Shown here piece after piece: positions 9,301 through 21,475 of a DNA stretch of 41,221 nucleotides. Source of the DNA: Pelargonium nanum. Its lineage: Eukaryota; Streptophyta; Magnoliopsida; Geraniales; Geraniaceae. The notes under the pieces are model-generated. The model searched no databases and was not told the DNA's origin. It was given only the letters and a program-made list of their open reading frames with translations. Positions within the stretch are counted from its first letter, which is position 1. Each line of letters begins with the position of its first letter. Location of the stretch: positions 1-41,221 of the forward strand of contig JAYMTF010000285.1 in the NCBI GenBank assembly GCA_036897485.1, written 5' to 3'. Made by a program: the position numbers and the translations under genes.

Positions 9301-12300
9301 CCAACCTCGGAAGATCAGCAAACACAAGCCCGGTTTCTCTTGAGGCCTCAACGGACCTCTTGGAACTCGAACTGATCTCCACATGAAACTCCTTAATGTA
9401 CTCGTCGTAGTTAAGAATGTCGCGACCAGTCTCAAGGCTCCGAATCCACAGCGGATCAGCTGCTGTGGCCATTCTCTTGAGCTCTTCCATGGCTTGATTC
9501 ACAGTGTCCATGATTCTTGCCTTTTCGACCCCGAAAACACCAGTGATTAAGTCCAAGGAGCTTCTGTGTTCTTGGTCAGCTCCTGCTGATGAGCATGGTG
9601 GTGAAGATGATGATGATGTTCCTGGAGGGTGCTTTCCTAGTGCCACTCTCAGCTTTTCCATCTAAATGAAGCCATAACATATATATAGTAAAATGTTATA
9701 ATATATGTTACATAGACGTAGTATTGTGACAATATAGAGTAAGACTATATTTTATATATATTAGGTTTAAATTATGTTTAAATTAGGGGATAAATGGTTT
9801 TATCTTTTATGGACCGAACAATTTTTTTTTTGCTTTAGCCCTGAATTTGGGTTTGACATGGATTGAACTCTTTTGGACTCCACCATTTTTTTTTAATTAA
9901 ACTCACGTTATCGGTTGTAGTCTGCTTTAATGTGTCGCGTTATCATCATGTCATCTAAGATTTTAGTTCATGTTAGTCTCCAATTGTGATAGATGGAACG
10001 ACAACGTACGTTTCATTTTTTTGAGGTAACCACACCCGAAACGTAGTTGTTTGGCATTATGCCTAAAAAAATGTTGTTGTTCCATCTATCACAGTTGGAG
10101 TCTAACATGTACTGCTGACGTAGTCTAAAATCTTAGGTGTCATGATGACGTGTACTATCGGAATTGGCTACTTTATTTTATTTTTTAAAAAAAAGAGTTC
10201 AGTAGCTTAAAATAGTCTAAACCTTAATTAGGGGATAAAACAACAAATAATGTCCGAAGAGGCCAAACCATTTGACCTTAAATTAGTAACAACTAACAAG
10301 GCGAGACACAAATTTTGGCTTCAAAAACATCATATGGGAAAATAGTGGGTGTTTTCTTAAAACGCAAGCAATCCAAACCTCGGACTTGAGTCTGGCATTT
10401 TCGATCCGCAGATGATGTTCCTCAGTTGTTGCAGCAGCTTCGCGGGTAGTAGTTGCAGAGCCGCAATTGGGACAACAAGCCTTGTTTAAGGTCTCTCTCA
10501 TGGCTTTATTGTCGTCCCTCAGCTTGTCCATTTCTGTTTTCAACAGAGAGTTCTCATGGCGCTCTTGTATTGTCTGTAATGATAATAAACGTTAAATAAT
10601 ACATTATATATGAAAACGATAAACAATCCTCGGAGACCCCAAAACAATTTACGTACCTTAATCTGTGTTCTGCGGTTTTGAAACCAGAACTTGACCTGCC
10701 TAGGAGCAAGACCCAATTGCTTGCTAAGTTGCTGCCTCTGTTTCTCGTCTGGATGAGGTGATTCTTTGAATAATCTGCAGTATTATTTGCAGCTATCAAC
10801 ACCAAATTAAAGTAGAAAACATATTTTGAAACGGAAAAAGTATATGCGACAAGTTTATTGTTGCAATAAAATGTGGCAAAGGAAAATATAACATTAATTA
10901 CAACGCAGTGGCGCGACAATCCGAGTTTTGAGTCTGATTTGGATTAATAATATCTATAGTACATGGGCTAACCTGAAAATTAAATGAGTTCTAATTCGTT
11001 TTAATTTTGTGGATTTGGGTTTGATGTGCAATATATGTTGGTCATACAGTTTTTTCGACTCAACTCGCAGCTCTTTTCGATATGTTCAACTTGAACTTAA
11101 ACATGCAAGTTTTTTTTTTTTTTTTTTTAAATTTAGTTTGGTGTTTGCGAATTGCAGTACAAATCTCCTGCTCTAATTACATGCAAACACATCCCAATTC
11201 TAAGTTCAGAATTTCCAAATATTATATTTATGGAAAAATTGTTATTAATTATTTGAGTTGAGGAAAGTTTAGAAAAACACAAATTAAGAGGAAAATGCCA
11301 CAAAATTTAAGATTCCAAGGGACCCATAAATATCTTTGTATGCATGTATACTACATGCCAAAATCTTCTTAATACTCATGCAAAATATATATAAATTCAC
11401 TGAGCAAAAGCAAAATCAAATTTGCAAGACGTATATATATGAGGTCACGTACTTTATAATCATGTCGTGTTTATTTTGTGTCTATATATAAAACATATGC
11501 ACACTATTAGTTAGTCACGTTGTGACACGTATGACTCATTTAACATGTACATTCAAAGGTGTAAATTAATTTTATTAAAATATCAAATGTGTTGAGTCAT
11601 GCATGTTGTGTCAAACGTGGTAGATAGTGTTGTGCCAAACATATCGGTTCATGTTAAATGTGTTGAGTCGGGTCGCGTTTTTGTCAACATACTGTATCAA
11701 CTCATACAACACGATTACTAAACTTGTTGTGTTAACATTGAATTGTGCAAAACATAATCAACATTCACCACGACACGCACTCACGTATTGACACAACACG
11801 TAAACACGAATACAAAGAAAGACAAAAAAAAATAAACAATGAAAGAAACATACACTTCCATTTCTCTGATTTGCTCGGCGGTGTGTCTATGATACTTTTT
11901 CCTCTTCTTTTTCTTGTTCTTATTGTCGCCGTCTTCCTCGTCCTCGGGCTCTCCTTCGCCTTCCAAATCATCCTCCGATCTCGACCTCACCGGCCCCGAA
12001 TTCTCGCTGCTTATCTCCACCGTATCATCCCTCCGACCACCACCGCCGCTTCCCTCCTCCCCTTCCTCCACCTCCCTGTTGGAGGCCGCCGCCGCTCCGG
12101 CATGGCGGAAGATTCCCGCCTTCAGTCAAAAACCAAAACTAAAAATGAATTAAAAGAGCCATGCCAAAAGAAAGAGTACTCGTTACGTTTTTTTTAATAA
12201 CAATTTTTTCATGTAAAGTCGTGCATGCTTACGAGACTGAGAGAAAGAGCGGGAGAGGAGAAGAAGTCTTTGGTACGAGCGTTGGGAGGAGGATTGTTGG

Positions 12301-12322
12301 ACATGTCGATGAAGCCTCCCAT
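6372..12322 (-). CDS. GL2: HD-ZIP class IV homeodomain protein, GLABRA2-type
   Basis: Nuclear transcription factor; Arabidopsis GL2 promotes trichome differentiation and represses root-hair fate in epidermal cells. Ten exons: 12233-12322, 11854-12119, 10657-10774, 10379-10573, 9281-9661, 9079-9180, 7784-8168, 7404-7675, 7047-7133 and 6372-6755, all GT-AG and frame-consistent. They give 759 residues; Arabidopsis GL2 is about 747. Exon 1 has [14 protein letters not shown] and exon 2 has [15 protein letters not shown], both GL2-specific rather than general HD-ZIP IV. The homeodomain spans about residues 100-158, with the helix 3 core [13 protein letters not shown]. The zipper-loop-zipper carries the CPNCG loop cysteines. 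The START domain runs from about 270 ([11 protein letters not shown] near its end). A C-terminal START-associated region follows, with [13 protein letters not shown]. The exon 2/3 junction uses the second of two overlapping GT dinucleotides, because only that keeps the homeodomain in frame. Confidence 0.95.
8263..8397 (-). mobile_element. Short tRNA-derived SINE-like insert in GL2-like intron 6
   Basis: Read on the minus strand, the element starts near 8397 with a tRNA-like head. GGCGCAGTTGGTTA resembles box A and GTGTTCAAGATTG resembles box B. After about 80 more bases it ends GCACCTTTCTGTATC followed by a run of about ten A (T-run 8271-8280 on the plus strand). Head and tail orientation agree. 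Target-site duplications are not clear, so the limits are approximate. Confidence 0.5.
8400..9041. other. Remainder of GL2-like intron 6, possible mobile-element fragment
   Basis: Between the SINE-like insert and exon 6, about 8500-8790 is less AT-rich than the other introns and holds overlapping open frames on both strands with no family I recognise. It may be an old transposon fragment. No terminal repeats were found to delimit it. Confidence 0.3.
9042..9066. mobile_element. Solo Stowaway-type terminal repeat relic
   Basis: ATTACTCCATCCGTCCCAAA and the bases after it resemble the terminal inverted repeat of plant Stowaway (Tc1/mariner) MITEs. Only one end is visible. It lies about 11 bases inside GL2-like intron 6 from the splice donor at 9078-9077. 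Confidence 0.45.
9781..10239. mobile_element. Hairpin-forming MITE-like element in GL2-like intron 4
   Basis: Two long imperfect inverted arms face each other, about 9943-9998 and about 10078-10148. For example, GTGATAGATGGAAC in the left arm pairs with GTTCCATCTATCAC in the right, and CATCTAAGATTTTAG pairs with CTAAAATCTTAGGTG. The loop is about 80 bases. The 14-base sequence AATTAGGGGATAAA occurs on both sides in the same orientation (9781-9794 and 10226-10239). That is longer than most DNA-transposon target duplications, so the true borders are uncertain. Confidence 0.55.
11500..11820. other. Repeat-like stretch in GL2-like intron 2
   Basis: A run of short repeated motifs, GTGTTG, CACAACACG and ACGTAAACACG, on both strands. 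This kind of composition is often seen in degraded plant transposons. A T-run lies nearby at 11110-11128. No coding content and no defined ends. Confidence 0.3.
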
Positions 12323-12659
12323 GGAAGTTGGTATGGTTGGGGTATGATGCTTGTTTTAAGGATGGAGGGAAATGGTGAGATAGCTCATGTGGGGTCTAGT
12401 TGATTTAAGGATATAAAAACAAATTATGGTGAGCTAGCTAGGGTGTTGTTTGGGAGGAAGGAAAATGAGAGAAAAGAAAAGAAAATGGAAGGGTTTGGGG
12501 GCTGTTAGGGGTTGAATGTTAGATATTGTGGAGGGAAAGGATGTGGAGACCCAACTAACTTATATGTGCAGTTGAAGTTGAACAAGCTCCAAAACCAACT
12601 GTATTGATATTTTCCTGTTTTTATGTCACTGTTTGGCTTCAAAATGTGCATGGCTCGAG

Positions 12660-12700
12660 CTCGAGCCTATATATATATATATAGAGAGAGAGAGTATCAG
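12660..12700. repeat. (TA)n(GA)n microsatellite upstream of GL2-like gene
   Basis: A TATATA run from about 12669 passes directly into a GAGAGA run to about 12694. On the GL2-like strand this reads as a CT tract followed by TATATA about 345 bases before the start codon. It could serve as a TATA region; that role is inferred only. Confidence 0.7.
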
Positions 12701-12860
12701 GAATCTTAGCTAAGAGACACACGAAATGGATCCGAACGGGGGGCAATCCGCGCCCAAAAATTCATTGGAGCGGGTGTGGGTGTAAATCGCTAATGTGCCA
12801 TCACCTAATTGGCCATGATTTATTAACTGAGACTCTCAGCCAATAATTCATGGTTGAAAG
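12695..12860 (-). mobile_element. Dispersed repeat, copy A (related to 36285-36470)
   Basis: The reverse complement of this stretch aligns with 36285-36470 over its length. Shared blocks in order are GGTGATG(G/C)CACATTA, CGATTdAxACC(T/C)A with ACCCGC, CCAATGAATTT, CGGATyCATTTC, and GATTCCTGATACTCT. The second inverted motif (CTGAGACTCTCAGCCA) lies at 12827-12842. This makes it one of two copies of a short non-autonomous element family. It sits about 370 to 540 bases upstream of the GL2-like start codon. Confidence 0.65.
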
Positions 12861-15800
12861 TCTTTTTTTTCTCATATATATATATATATATAATTTAGAA
12901 TGTGTGTCTGTATATTCACGAGGTGTGAAAATTAAATCTATATCATGATGGTTATAGAAAGCACTATTCAATTTAGAGAAGGAATGAGAACTGGTAACAT
13001 AGAGAATGAATTTTTATCTCGTTTCAAAAGAGATATAATTTATGCTTACAAATGAAAGGATGTTTTGACATTGTGTGATGTCGTGGATATTTGGGGGCTA
13101 TGATGCGCTAATTATGGCTTAACTCCTAGGCGTCCGATCGGGTTTTAGACCTCCACTTACTTCTAGATGTATAGCCATAAGTTCATAAAAGCATTTACCG
13201 TCTTAGTGTGATGTTTTATTGACTATTTGTGTGGTAGAAACAATATGGTCATGCCAACTCTAAAGTGAATTTGTGGAAGTTAATGATGTGTCATCATCTC
13301 ATTAGCGATTTAGCCTAAAAAAACTAATAGGCTTGTTAAACAAATCAAAATTAGAGAGATGGCTTGGCTTGGCTAGACTTGGGCTTGCAAGCCAAACAAG
13401 AAAAGTGGTCAACCCTAAAGTCAACTCTTACAGAGAAAAGCCAATTTGTGATTCTTCAAATTGTTGTTATTAATTTTCAATATTATGTCAGTTTGTGTCT
13501 TTATGCCATTTAAAGGCTTGAAAGAAGTGAATGCAATTAATGAATTTGCCTCCAAGGTTTTCAATATTATTTTTCTTGAGAATAATTTTTTCTCTCCAAC
13601 ACTCCAAAATGAATAACTCTAATATTTCACTTTAATAATTAGCAACAAATGTAATCGATTAACATCTATACTACTCTAATCGTTAATCGTTCTTATGAAT
13701 ATTTGAAATATGTTAATTAAATTACTCGTACTAGAGTAATTCGTCGTTGATTTAAATAAAATTAATATTTTCTTGTAAGACTTTTTTTCGACAATATGTC
13801 ATCGTTTTATGTTAGAATATATCACATCATTAAATACAAATTAAAGCTCACAAAATTCCAACCAATAATTATAACTATAAAGTATACTAAATTAATCTGA
13901 AAGTACAATTTCATGTGGACAGTTAATGAGCCATCAGCATCCATAATTAAAGTTTTGGTGCCATAGAGGTTATTATGATTAAACTGAACAACAATTCAAG
14001 ATTTGCAAATAATTTATATACATATATTTTATCCACTCATTTTCTTCACATTTTTTCTGAATTGGTAGTTAAGAATGGTAGATAAATATGTCAATCACAT
14101 GATTCCAACAAACCTTTAAAAAATAAAATAAATTACCATTAATTGATTTCAAGTTCCTTTCAGATTCCCAAGTTCTCTTATGTGCTATTGTACCCAACAT
14201 TTTTATGTAACTTGTTTTATCATAAATTTGGGAAAGTAAGGGAAAAAAATGAAAAATCAAGAACCCTAAAAGCAATATCTTGCTTTCTTAACTTTCAAGT
14301 ATTATTAGATTTCCTGTGAACAAGTACACAACATGAAATGAGAGAACAAATTAATTACATGTATGATGACTTTGAAAATTCAAGTAATTCAAGTCATTTT
14401 TGCGTGCCTTATCATCGATTCGTGAGGATGCTGATTTTCTAATTTGAACGACTGTAATATCAATGCCACAAGACAACCATCTTACTGTGGAACAAGCAAA
14501 CAAAAAGCTAGAATGATGAACATATCAGAACCACCATAAAAAGTAGCTAAAGCTTATAAACTTAAAGGAGGTAAAAAAGATGCAATAAACTATGAGCTAC
14601 TTTCAGGAAAATTGGTGTCCATGACTGCTCAAAAGTTGAGCTTAAGCAGATACATATGAAAGTAAGATTTTCAGTGTCTAAAGATAATAATCAAACACTC
14701 AAGTTCTGTAATTTATCTGTAAGCCACACTGAAACATGACAGAATCTGCAGGGAAATTTCCAGGTTATCAGCATTCAACTACTCCGGCATCCAGAACTAT
14801 CTTAGATCGCAAAAGAGTTCATATACATAACGCAACATAAACCAACATCGATCATCCAATAACAGTAATTTGCTTAGGCTAAGACTAATAAAACCATATA
14901 TTTTCGAATAATTGTACAAAACCAAACACTCCACGCAAACAACATGTACGTGCTGCGCAGCCATTAGGACCTTGGCGTCTCCGCACAAGTGCAGAGCATC
15001 CACTTTGAGATGGCTTTTTATCGAGTCAAATAAAGATGGCCACGATCGTATAATTTAGAACAATTAACATGAAGTTTACTATACCATTCTTCATTAAAAA
15101 GAGGTTTGTTACTCATCCAACTTTGGAGAGACAGTTAGCTGTTGAAGAGTAGATGAAATGGGGTGTTTTGGAAGCCTACCACAAAACAGTACCATGCAGT
15201 ATTAAATAGATTACTCTGAAATGGAATAAATGCCAATACAAGTTTATGCAGAAAGTTTTTTCCAAGAATACCCAACTCTTCAACATTTTGGCATCGTAAG
15301 TTCCAAAGACGGAATAGATTCTCCGACTCAGTCTGTACCTTCTTAGTAACTGAACTAATCAAGAAACTTAGTCTATGATCCAAGGAGTTGGTTAAATTGG
15401 GAATATAAGCTGCAGAACGGAAGCTTAAGATTCTGCAGACTCTATTGCCCAACACATTATAAACTACAGAATGAGCTAAGCCTTAGTACAATACGATCTG
15501 CTTTTGCTTTCAAATAGTAGGCTTATGCAATTGCGACTTTAACCACATACATGTATGAGAATATAATAACTAATAAGATAGTTTAGAACAATTCATATAA
15601 AACAAGAGATATTGCGGAAACAAGATAATAATATAGAGCTTTTCAAAGATCAATAGCGAGGGACAGTCAGAAGTCATCATTTCCTAGAAGGCTAAAAGCT
15701 ATGCAAGAACTGAAATACACATTGATGATCTTAAGAACAGAAGTAAAGAAGTTTATTACAGACTGAGTTGAAGTATTGCCTTTTCGTCCACATTCTGACG

Positions 15801-18229
15801 GTTCAAACTTGACAGAAAGCGGTAGAAACAACTGCCATTCCTCAACTAACACTCTTTCCTATGTCTGATGTGTTCTATTGAATTCGTAAAATAATGCCAA
15901 TTGGATCTTGAAGAGTAAACTATAAACATTTATTTTGATGATTGAATGCACATAATCTTATCCAAATGATTAGCTGGTGGCCCACTGGACAACTGTTTGG
16001 GGGAAGAAAGAATCCAAAAATATATCCATGAAACCAATAACTCGTACTGTCTCGAAACTATTGTTAAGTTGATTTGGAAACCGGATTCTACTCCTAATTA
16101 AGAAATAAGGAGAGGAGTTTCCATAAGGACAAAGTATAAGAACTCAGGAGTCCATCCACCAGTCAAGTATTTAGTATATACATCTACCCAAACAATCATA
16201 TTAATTTATATATAGCATCGTGGGGATAGAACATAAATTAAGACTGACGCACGCAATGTGCAAGAATAAGCCTCTCAGAAAGAGTAAATTATAGACCAAG
16301 TGGGCATTTGGTTATGCTCTGTCAACAGATTTTCCCGTGGTTTGGGGGCATTGGTTTGTGGTTCCCAAGTTCTAATGAGTTCCTCAAATAATTTTATATG
16401 ATAACCATACATCAATATGATTGCATTGAAGAATACACTGGGTTGACATGATCAATCGTGTATGATAATACGACTAAATAATTAACCTCAACATTATTAG
16501 GTTTGCAATCATGAAAACCAGTTCATTTGTTCTGTCATAAACCCACAAGTTACAATTATGGCAACTAATAAGCCGAAGCTGATCTATAATGTCCTCTTGC
16601 CGTGCCAAGGTGGCAAGGTTGCAATGTCTGATGTATGCAACCAAGGAAATATGTACCATCGTATAAGCCATGTAAGGAAACCTAAGCATTGACTATTTAG
16701 TTTATTCCCGTCCAAAAAGAACAACAGCTAACTTAAGCTACCCCCTGGGATGATTCATATCATATAGAAGAGAAAAAACAGAATGAATTCAAGGTTGACA
16801 TAATTTTTATGCCGGTGGTCACAAAGAAGAAACATTTATCAAGATTGATTCTTGACCTAACCAAGTTCTAATTGAGCAAGTTTCTTTTTTTTCTTTTTTA
16901 AAGTAATTGAGCTAAGTTTCTATTTAGCAGTCACTAACTTAAAATTTGTGTACTTCTCAGGATTTAAGGCTAGACTTCAGTTGCTATTGCATGCTAGCAT
17001 CATAACGTACTAAACCTTTCAATGTATAACTTACTTACCCCTAGATTCATTTCCACGAAACTTTCATCTTGGAGTATATATCTTTCCCAAAAGAGCAAAG
17101 TACGCATCATAAAAGAGCAACAACAGGTAGGATTGAAGAGAAGGAAAACCGCAATCCACAAGTAGGCTATCCAATGTCTTAGTAGATGAAGACGAGGAAA
17201 AGATTTTCAATAGAAAGATATCTAGCTAAACATGAATGGAAAACAAATACCTCATTTTTAGTATGAGCAACAGAAGCAAGTGTCGGAAACTCCAAGTAAA
17301 CTGATCAGGAAGATGCCGACTAGCCCATTTCGTACACGGCTATTCTAGCAAAAACTATATATCAAACTGCAAAGCCTACAAGACCAAACAAAGATAAACC
17401 ATACGAACACTAATGTATATTCTAAATAAGGTTGCTCTACAACATGCTACCCAGTCATTTCCATCATAATTCAATACTGATCTGTGATTCTCTTCCCTGG
17501 TGAGAACAAAATCGCAAAAAAAAACATAAAGCAGTTTAGTCGAAAATTATGAGAGAACAGGTGGAACAATACAGTAATTTGTTTCGAATCAATCAGATCA
17601 ATTGCAGGATAATGCAGTGCAATTATGAACAAACAAACATACAATGCAAAACATAAATAAAACAACAGTAACTAAATTAGTGAAAGAGGTTCTCTACAAT
17701 TCAATTTGAGTTTTTTTTTTTTTGTTTGCTTTCATATTTTCCCAAGATCCAAACAGATTCTAGGTTCTCTCACCTGGTATGTTACACGTTGAAGATGCGA
17801 ATTTACTACTTAGATAATATCAATTCTCTTACTGACAATCCAATTCGAATCATAAAAAAACATAACAATTAACTTGTGATCACTCTAAACATACTATTTG
17901 TGTTGATTGAGATATGATCATGCTGATTGAAAATTATGTCATCCTAGCACCACAATGAATGTCTTAATTTGTGGCAATTTACTCGTGTTGAAGTTGCAGG
18001 TTGTTGTGTTTTCTTCAATTTTTCATGACTGATCCAGGAGAAGATTTTAAGTCAAAACAAGCTAACCAGTAGTATTAAAAAGAATTTACAGTCAACCTAA
18101 AAAAAAGTCTACACGATATGATAACAATGCTGCCTTATTTTTTCACTGACATAAACCAGAATTCAGAATGTACATTCTCAATCTCAGTTACATTCAGAGA
18201 TTACACTAGCCATTAGTTAGCAACAGACT
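12861..18229. other. Long spacer without recognised gene
   Basis: AT-rich sequence between the GL2-like promoter side and the 3' end of the CURT1-type gene. A TA microsatellite lies near 12874-12892. The longest open frames are about 60-106 codons, with no family similarity that I recognise. The one at 15135-15455 on the minus strand has a weakly leucine-rich stretch (LRCQNVEELGILG) and may be a remnant. No tRNA, rRNA or complete transposon was identified. A non-coding transcript cannot be excluded. Confidence 0.5.
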
Positions 18230-20314
18230 TCACTGCCCCAAGACATCGGATATCGACTTGCTGATCATCTGGAAAAGCTCCTCGCTGTGAGCAAAGCGAT
18301 CATGTTAATACAAACTGAGAAGAAACTATATAAATCATGTGTTTATCACTTAACTATTCAATTTATTTTCTACGCCATACAGAATATACGACTGCTGTGG
18401 ATAGTAATCAACCAGTATTTGAATGGCAAGTAAAATGAAGAAAGGAATGTAGTTTTTTTACTTACCGGTCAGGTTTGTATAAGAGATAGCGATATATGAA
18501 CCACTGAAAACAGATGAAATTTATAGTTAAAATTTGAACGAATGAGGGTAAACGAAGTGCTAAAGAATAAAGCAAAATTTGAAAATTTGCATTTTTGTTT
18601 GTTTGAATGGATATATCCCTTCATAATCCACCAGCATCGCAGCAATCATCTTGTGTATTTGTCATAGTACTTACTGACGAAAACAATATCCCAATGAATT
18701 CCAGGACACTTGGTACGAGTGGCAGATTATCAATGGTCTGATAATATGGAAAAGGAAAAAAATCAGGCCAGAAAACATATTAACACGGACAGAAATTGAG
18801 GAGAGGAAATAATAACCCATAATAAACTAAAATGTCATTAAGTAAACTACTTGAGGCACCTACAATTATGCTTTATCAATACTATACTCGTTCTCTCACA
18901 ATATTTAGAGCTGGGAATTGCTGCAATTACCGTAATCAAGTTTGTTGACGCCCACAGAGCTACTATAGCAGCAAAACCCAAGCCAATGAGACCTATTCGA
19001 TCTTCAGGATTATCCCACTATTTCAAGCAAATAAATTCTAAAATCAGCTTTGACACGTACAAAAAGACGTTACAATTAACAAAAAGCTAGCTTGTCAGAA
19101 GAGAGTTTCCTCACAAAAAAAGGTAATTTAGAGGTTAGGTGATTAAAACATGTAACCATATAATTTTCATTCACTCAAATGGATTTTTTTAATTTAAAAA
19201 GGGGATGGATTTGCAACTCACAACATTTTGTACAGACTTAACAACATCAAGAGAGGTAGAAGGTTCGGAACTTTCCCCTGCTGCCTTCACAACAAGAGCA
19301 AGACGACTGCGTGTCTCTGAAATGCAAGAAGATCATGAAATTAAAAACAAATGCTAACATGAAAAATTACAATGAATTATATTCAGAACTTGTATACACA
19401 AATTATTTCCAGGTGCTGATTGCTTCTATATTTTTCAGCCAAGTAGAGTAAAAAGTTAATTTCAATAAACTAATCAAATGTCATAGTGGCTGAAATAAAC
19501 TAATCAAATTTCAAGTTTACAATTTGTAGGCATGCATCACTTGCCCACTTCCTTGAAACTCTATCCATAGCATTTGTCTTTGACATCACGAATTAATGTC
19601 ACATTTTAATAAGAGAGGCTCTACTCTTGTACTCAAACAAATTCACCCAAAACTGCAAATTTAAATGATCATACTCAACCTCTTTAGAAACCAAGGTGGC
19701 CCATGGATTAATTTGTTTGAAATGAGAATGAGAATCAGCTTTCATGACCTTTTCGTCATAATCCAAACATGAAACATGAGAATCTCATCCCTATTCCCGT
19801 TATTGAGTCCCATTCTTGAACATAAATTATGGTATGAATCCAACATCGGACAAATACCATTCTTGAACACACCTCCAAAATATGCATTTGTCTCTCTACT
19901 ATCAGGAAGTTCCCGAGGAGTCCATGTCCTTTTCAAGACCAAACTATTTTCCCCTAAAAGCAATCCACACTTGAACCTATCTAACTTCCAGTTGCTCTCA
20001 ATGGTGCAACATTAACAATGCCTTTTTTCAGCCATTGCAACTAAAAATGTGTGTATATCTATATATTATAAGGAAACAAACTAAGACACAGATAATATAA
20101 GAACTCATCATTAAATGGAGTTTCAGAATTATCCAAAGCAAACAAGTGTAAACAGCAAAAATGAAACAGCAAAGTAGATCCATAATTGTGTCATCCAAAT
20201 CATTAACTCGATACCTCTAATGAAAGAAAGTGGGAGCTTCTGAACAGTCCTGAAAAGGGCTCGTCTGCCACGGACCAACAATGGCGGCGACAATTTTGCA
20301 GCAATGGAAGCCAT
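18230..20314 (-). CDS. CURVATURE THYLAKOID 1 (CURT1) family protein, chloroplastic
   Basis: CURT1 proteins oligomerise at grana margins and bend thylakoid membranes. Six exons: 20215-20314, 19222-19316, 18931-19017, 18675-18737, 18466-18503 and 18230-18284, all GT-AG and frame-consistent, give 145 residues, near the family size. The N terminus, MASIAAKLSPPLLVRGRRAL, is a basic, acid-free transit peptide. The mature part has SVQNVWDNPEDRIGLIGLGF, then a membrane segment (AAIVALWASTNLI). A short loop (TTIDNLPLVPSVLE) follows, then a second membrane segment (FIGILFSSWFIYRYLLYKPD) and the tail REELFQMISKSISDVLGQ. Two membrane spans followed by an amphipathic tail are the CURT1 (CAAD) domain. The paralogue (A-D) is not settled; the D type is my guess. 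It is divergent from the golgin gene, sharing a 1.56 kb upstream region. Confidence 0.9.
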
Positions 20315-21169
20315 GTCTGTAGAGTGAAAAGAACCCAGAAAATTTTGGGAAGAAAGAACCAGTTTTGAGAAATGGGTTGTTGTTTTGAAGATCAAAAGAG
20401 TGTCAAAACGATGTAAAAACAGTAACAGATATTGTGGGACAGCTAGGTTTTACCTCCGGTATCGAAAAGTCGAACAGAGTGGTCTCTGTGCTATAGCCTC
20501 TTAGCACCACACAAATGCTTGTTCTCTCTGATTTCTTCTCTCTATTTTTCCTTTTTTATTTTTTGAAAATCTCTGTTTTCTTCTTCTTTTTTTTACCCAA
20601 AATAACTCATTTTGGTCTCTTAGTTGTTCATTTAATTTTGAATTGGCAGTTAATTTGACATTTGTTTCAATTTCATCCCCAAATTATCCATAAAATTTTT
20701 GAAACTTTGTTTTTAATTGGTCCTATTAAGCCGACGTAACAATTTTTGTTGACGTGGGGACAATCACGTGACTCTTTAATTAGTTAAATTACTGATATGA
20801 CAAATTAGAAACAATTTTGTATAATTGAAAGACGTGGTGGCTACATTAATTTGATCCACTTTGATTTCTCAATAGACAATTTTGTTCTAAACAAGTTTTA
20901 TTTATAAATTTAGATAATTTAGCCCCTATGTGGTTGCAACGCCCACAATTTTTTTAGACGGTACCATTGTGGATTATATAATGTGAAACAAAATAACATA
21001 GTTGTGACTAAATTAAAATAATATGGATAATTTAGATACTAAATTGGAACAAAAATTAAATTAAGTACAAATTCAAAACAAAACAAACATTTAAGAAACT
21101 AATATGTAACATTTTCCATCAAATAAATGGATTGTGGGAGGGCTTAAAGAAAACAATATTCAACTATTT

Positions 21170-21277
21170 GATGGCCCAAAACCTCAAAATGAGCCCAATC
21201 CGTATAGGCCTAATCCTCTATATGATGGGCCGAAACCTCAAAATGAGCCCAATCATTTTAGGCCCAATTCTCTATAC
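21170..21277 (+). repeat. 54-bp tandem duplication with GGCCCA motifs
   Basis: Units 21170-21223 and 21224-21277 have the same length. Each contains GATGG(C/G)CC, AACCTCAAAATGAGCCCAAT, TAGGCC and CTCTATA in the same order. Each unit carries several GGCC(C/T)A elements, so the duplication doubles the putative promoter motifs. Confidence 0.85.
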
Positions 21278-21426
21278 GACGTCGTTTCACAAAGAAATCA
21301 GTCACCAATACCTTGAAGCTCTTGAGCTCTCAATTTCACAGAGCAGCAAGAAAAGGAAACGATGAGATCGACACCGACCTCTCTCTGATTCAACAGTTCA
21401 TCAAAACCCAGTCGCCGATTCCCATT

Positions 21427-21475
21427 TCCGTCACCGTCTCCGTCTCCGTCGCCGTCTCCGTCGCCGTCACCTTTA
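21427..21475 (+). repeat. Hexanucleotide repeat (TCCGTC/GCCGTC)n
   Basis: About eight near-perfect hexamers, alternating TCCGTC, ACCGTC and GCCGTC, in the probable leader of the golgin gene. Confidence 0.8.

Noticed and set aside
11745-12197. 150-codon open frame on the plus strand
   Set aside because: It lies opposite exon 2 of the GL2-like gene, whose minus-strand frame carries a clear GL2 N-terminal sequence. The plus frame is a by-product.
15135-15455. 106-codon minus-strand frame with a leucine-rich stretch
   Set aside because: Only one weak LRR-like segment, no splice-linked neighbours and no recognised domain; not supported as a gene.
21362-21388. Short upstream reading frame before the golgin start
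   Set aside because: Eight codons, and it is unclear whether it lies in the transcript. Mentioned in the promoter entry but not called as a regulatory uORF.
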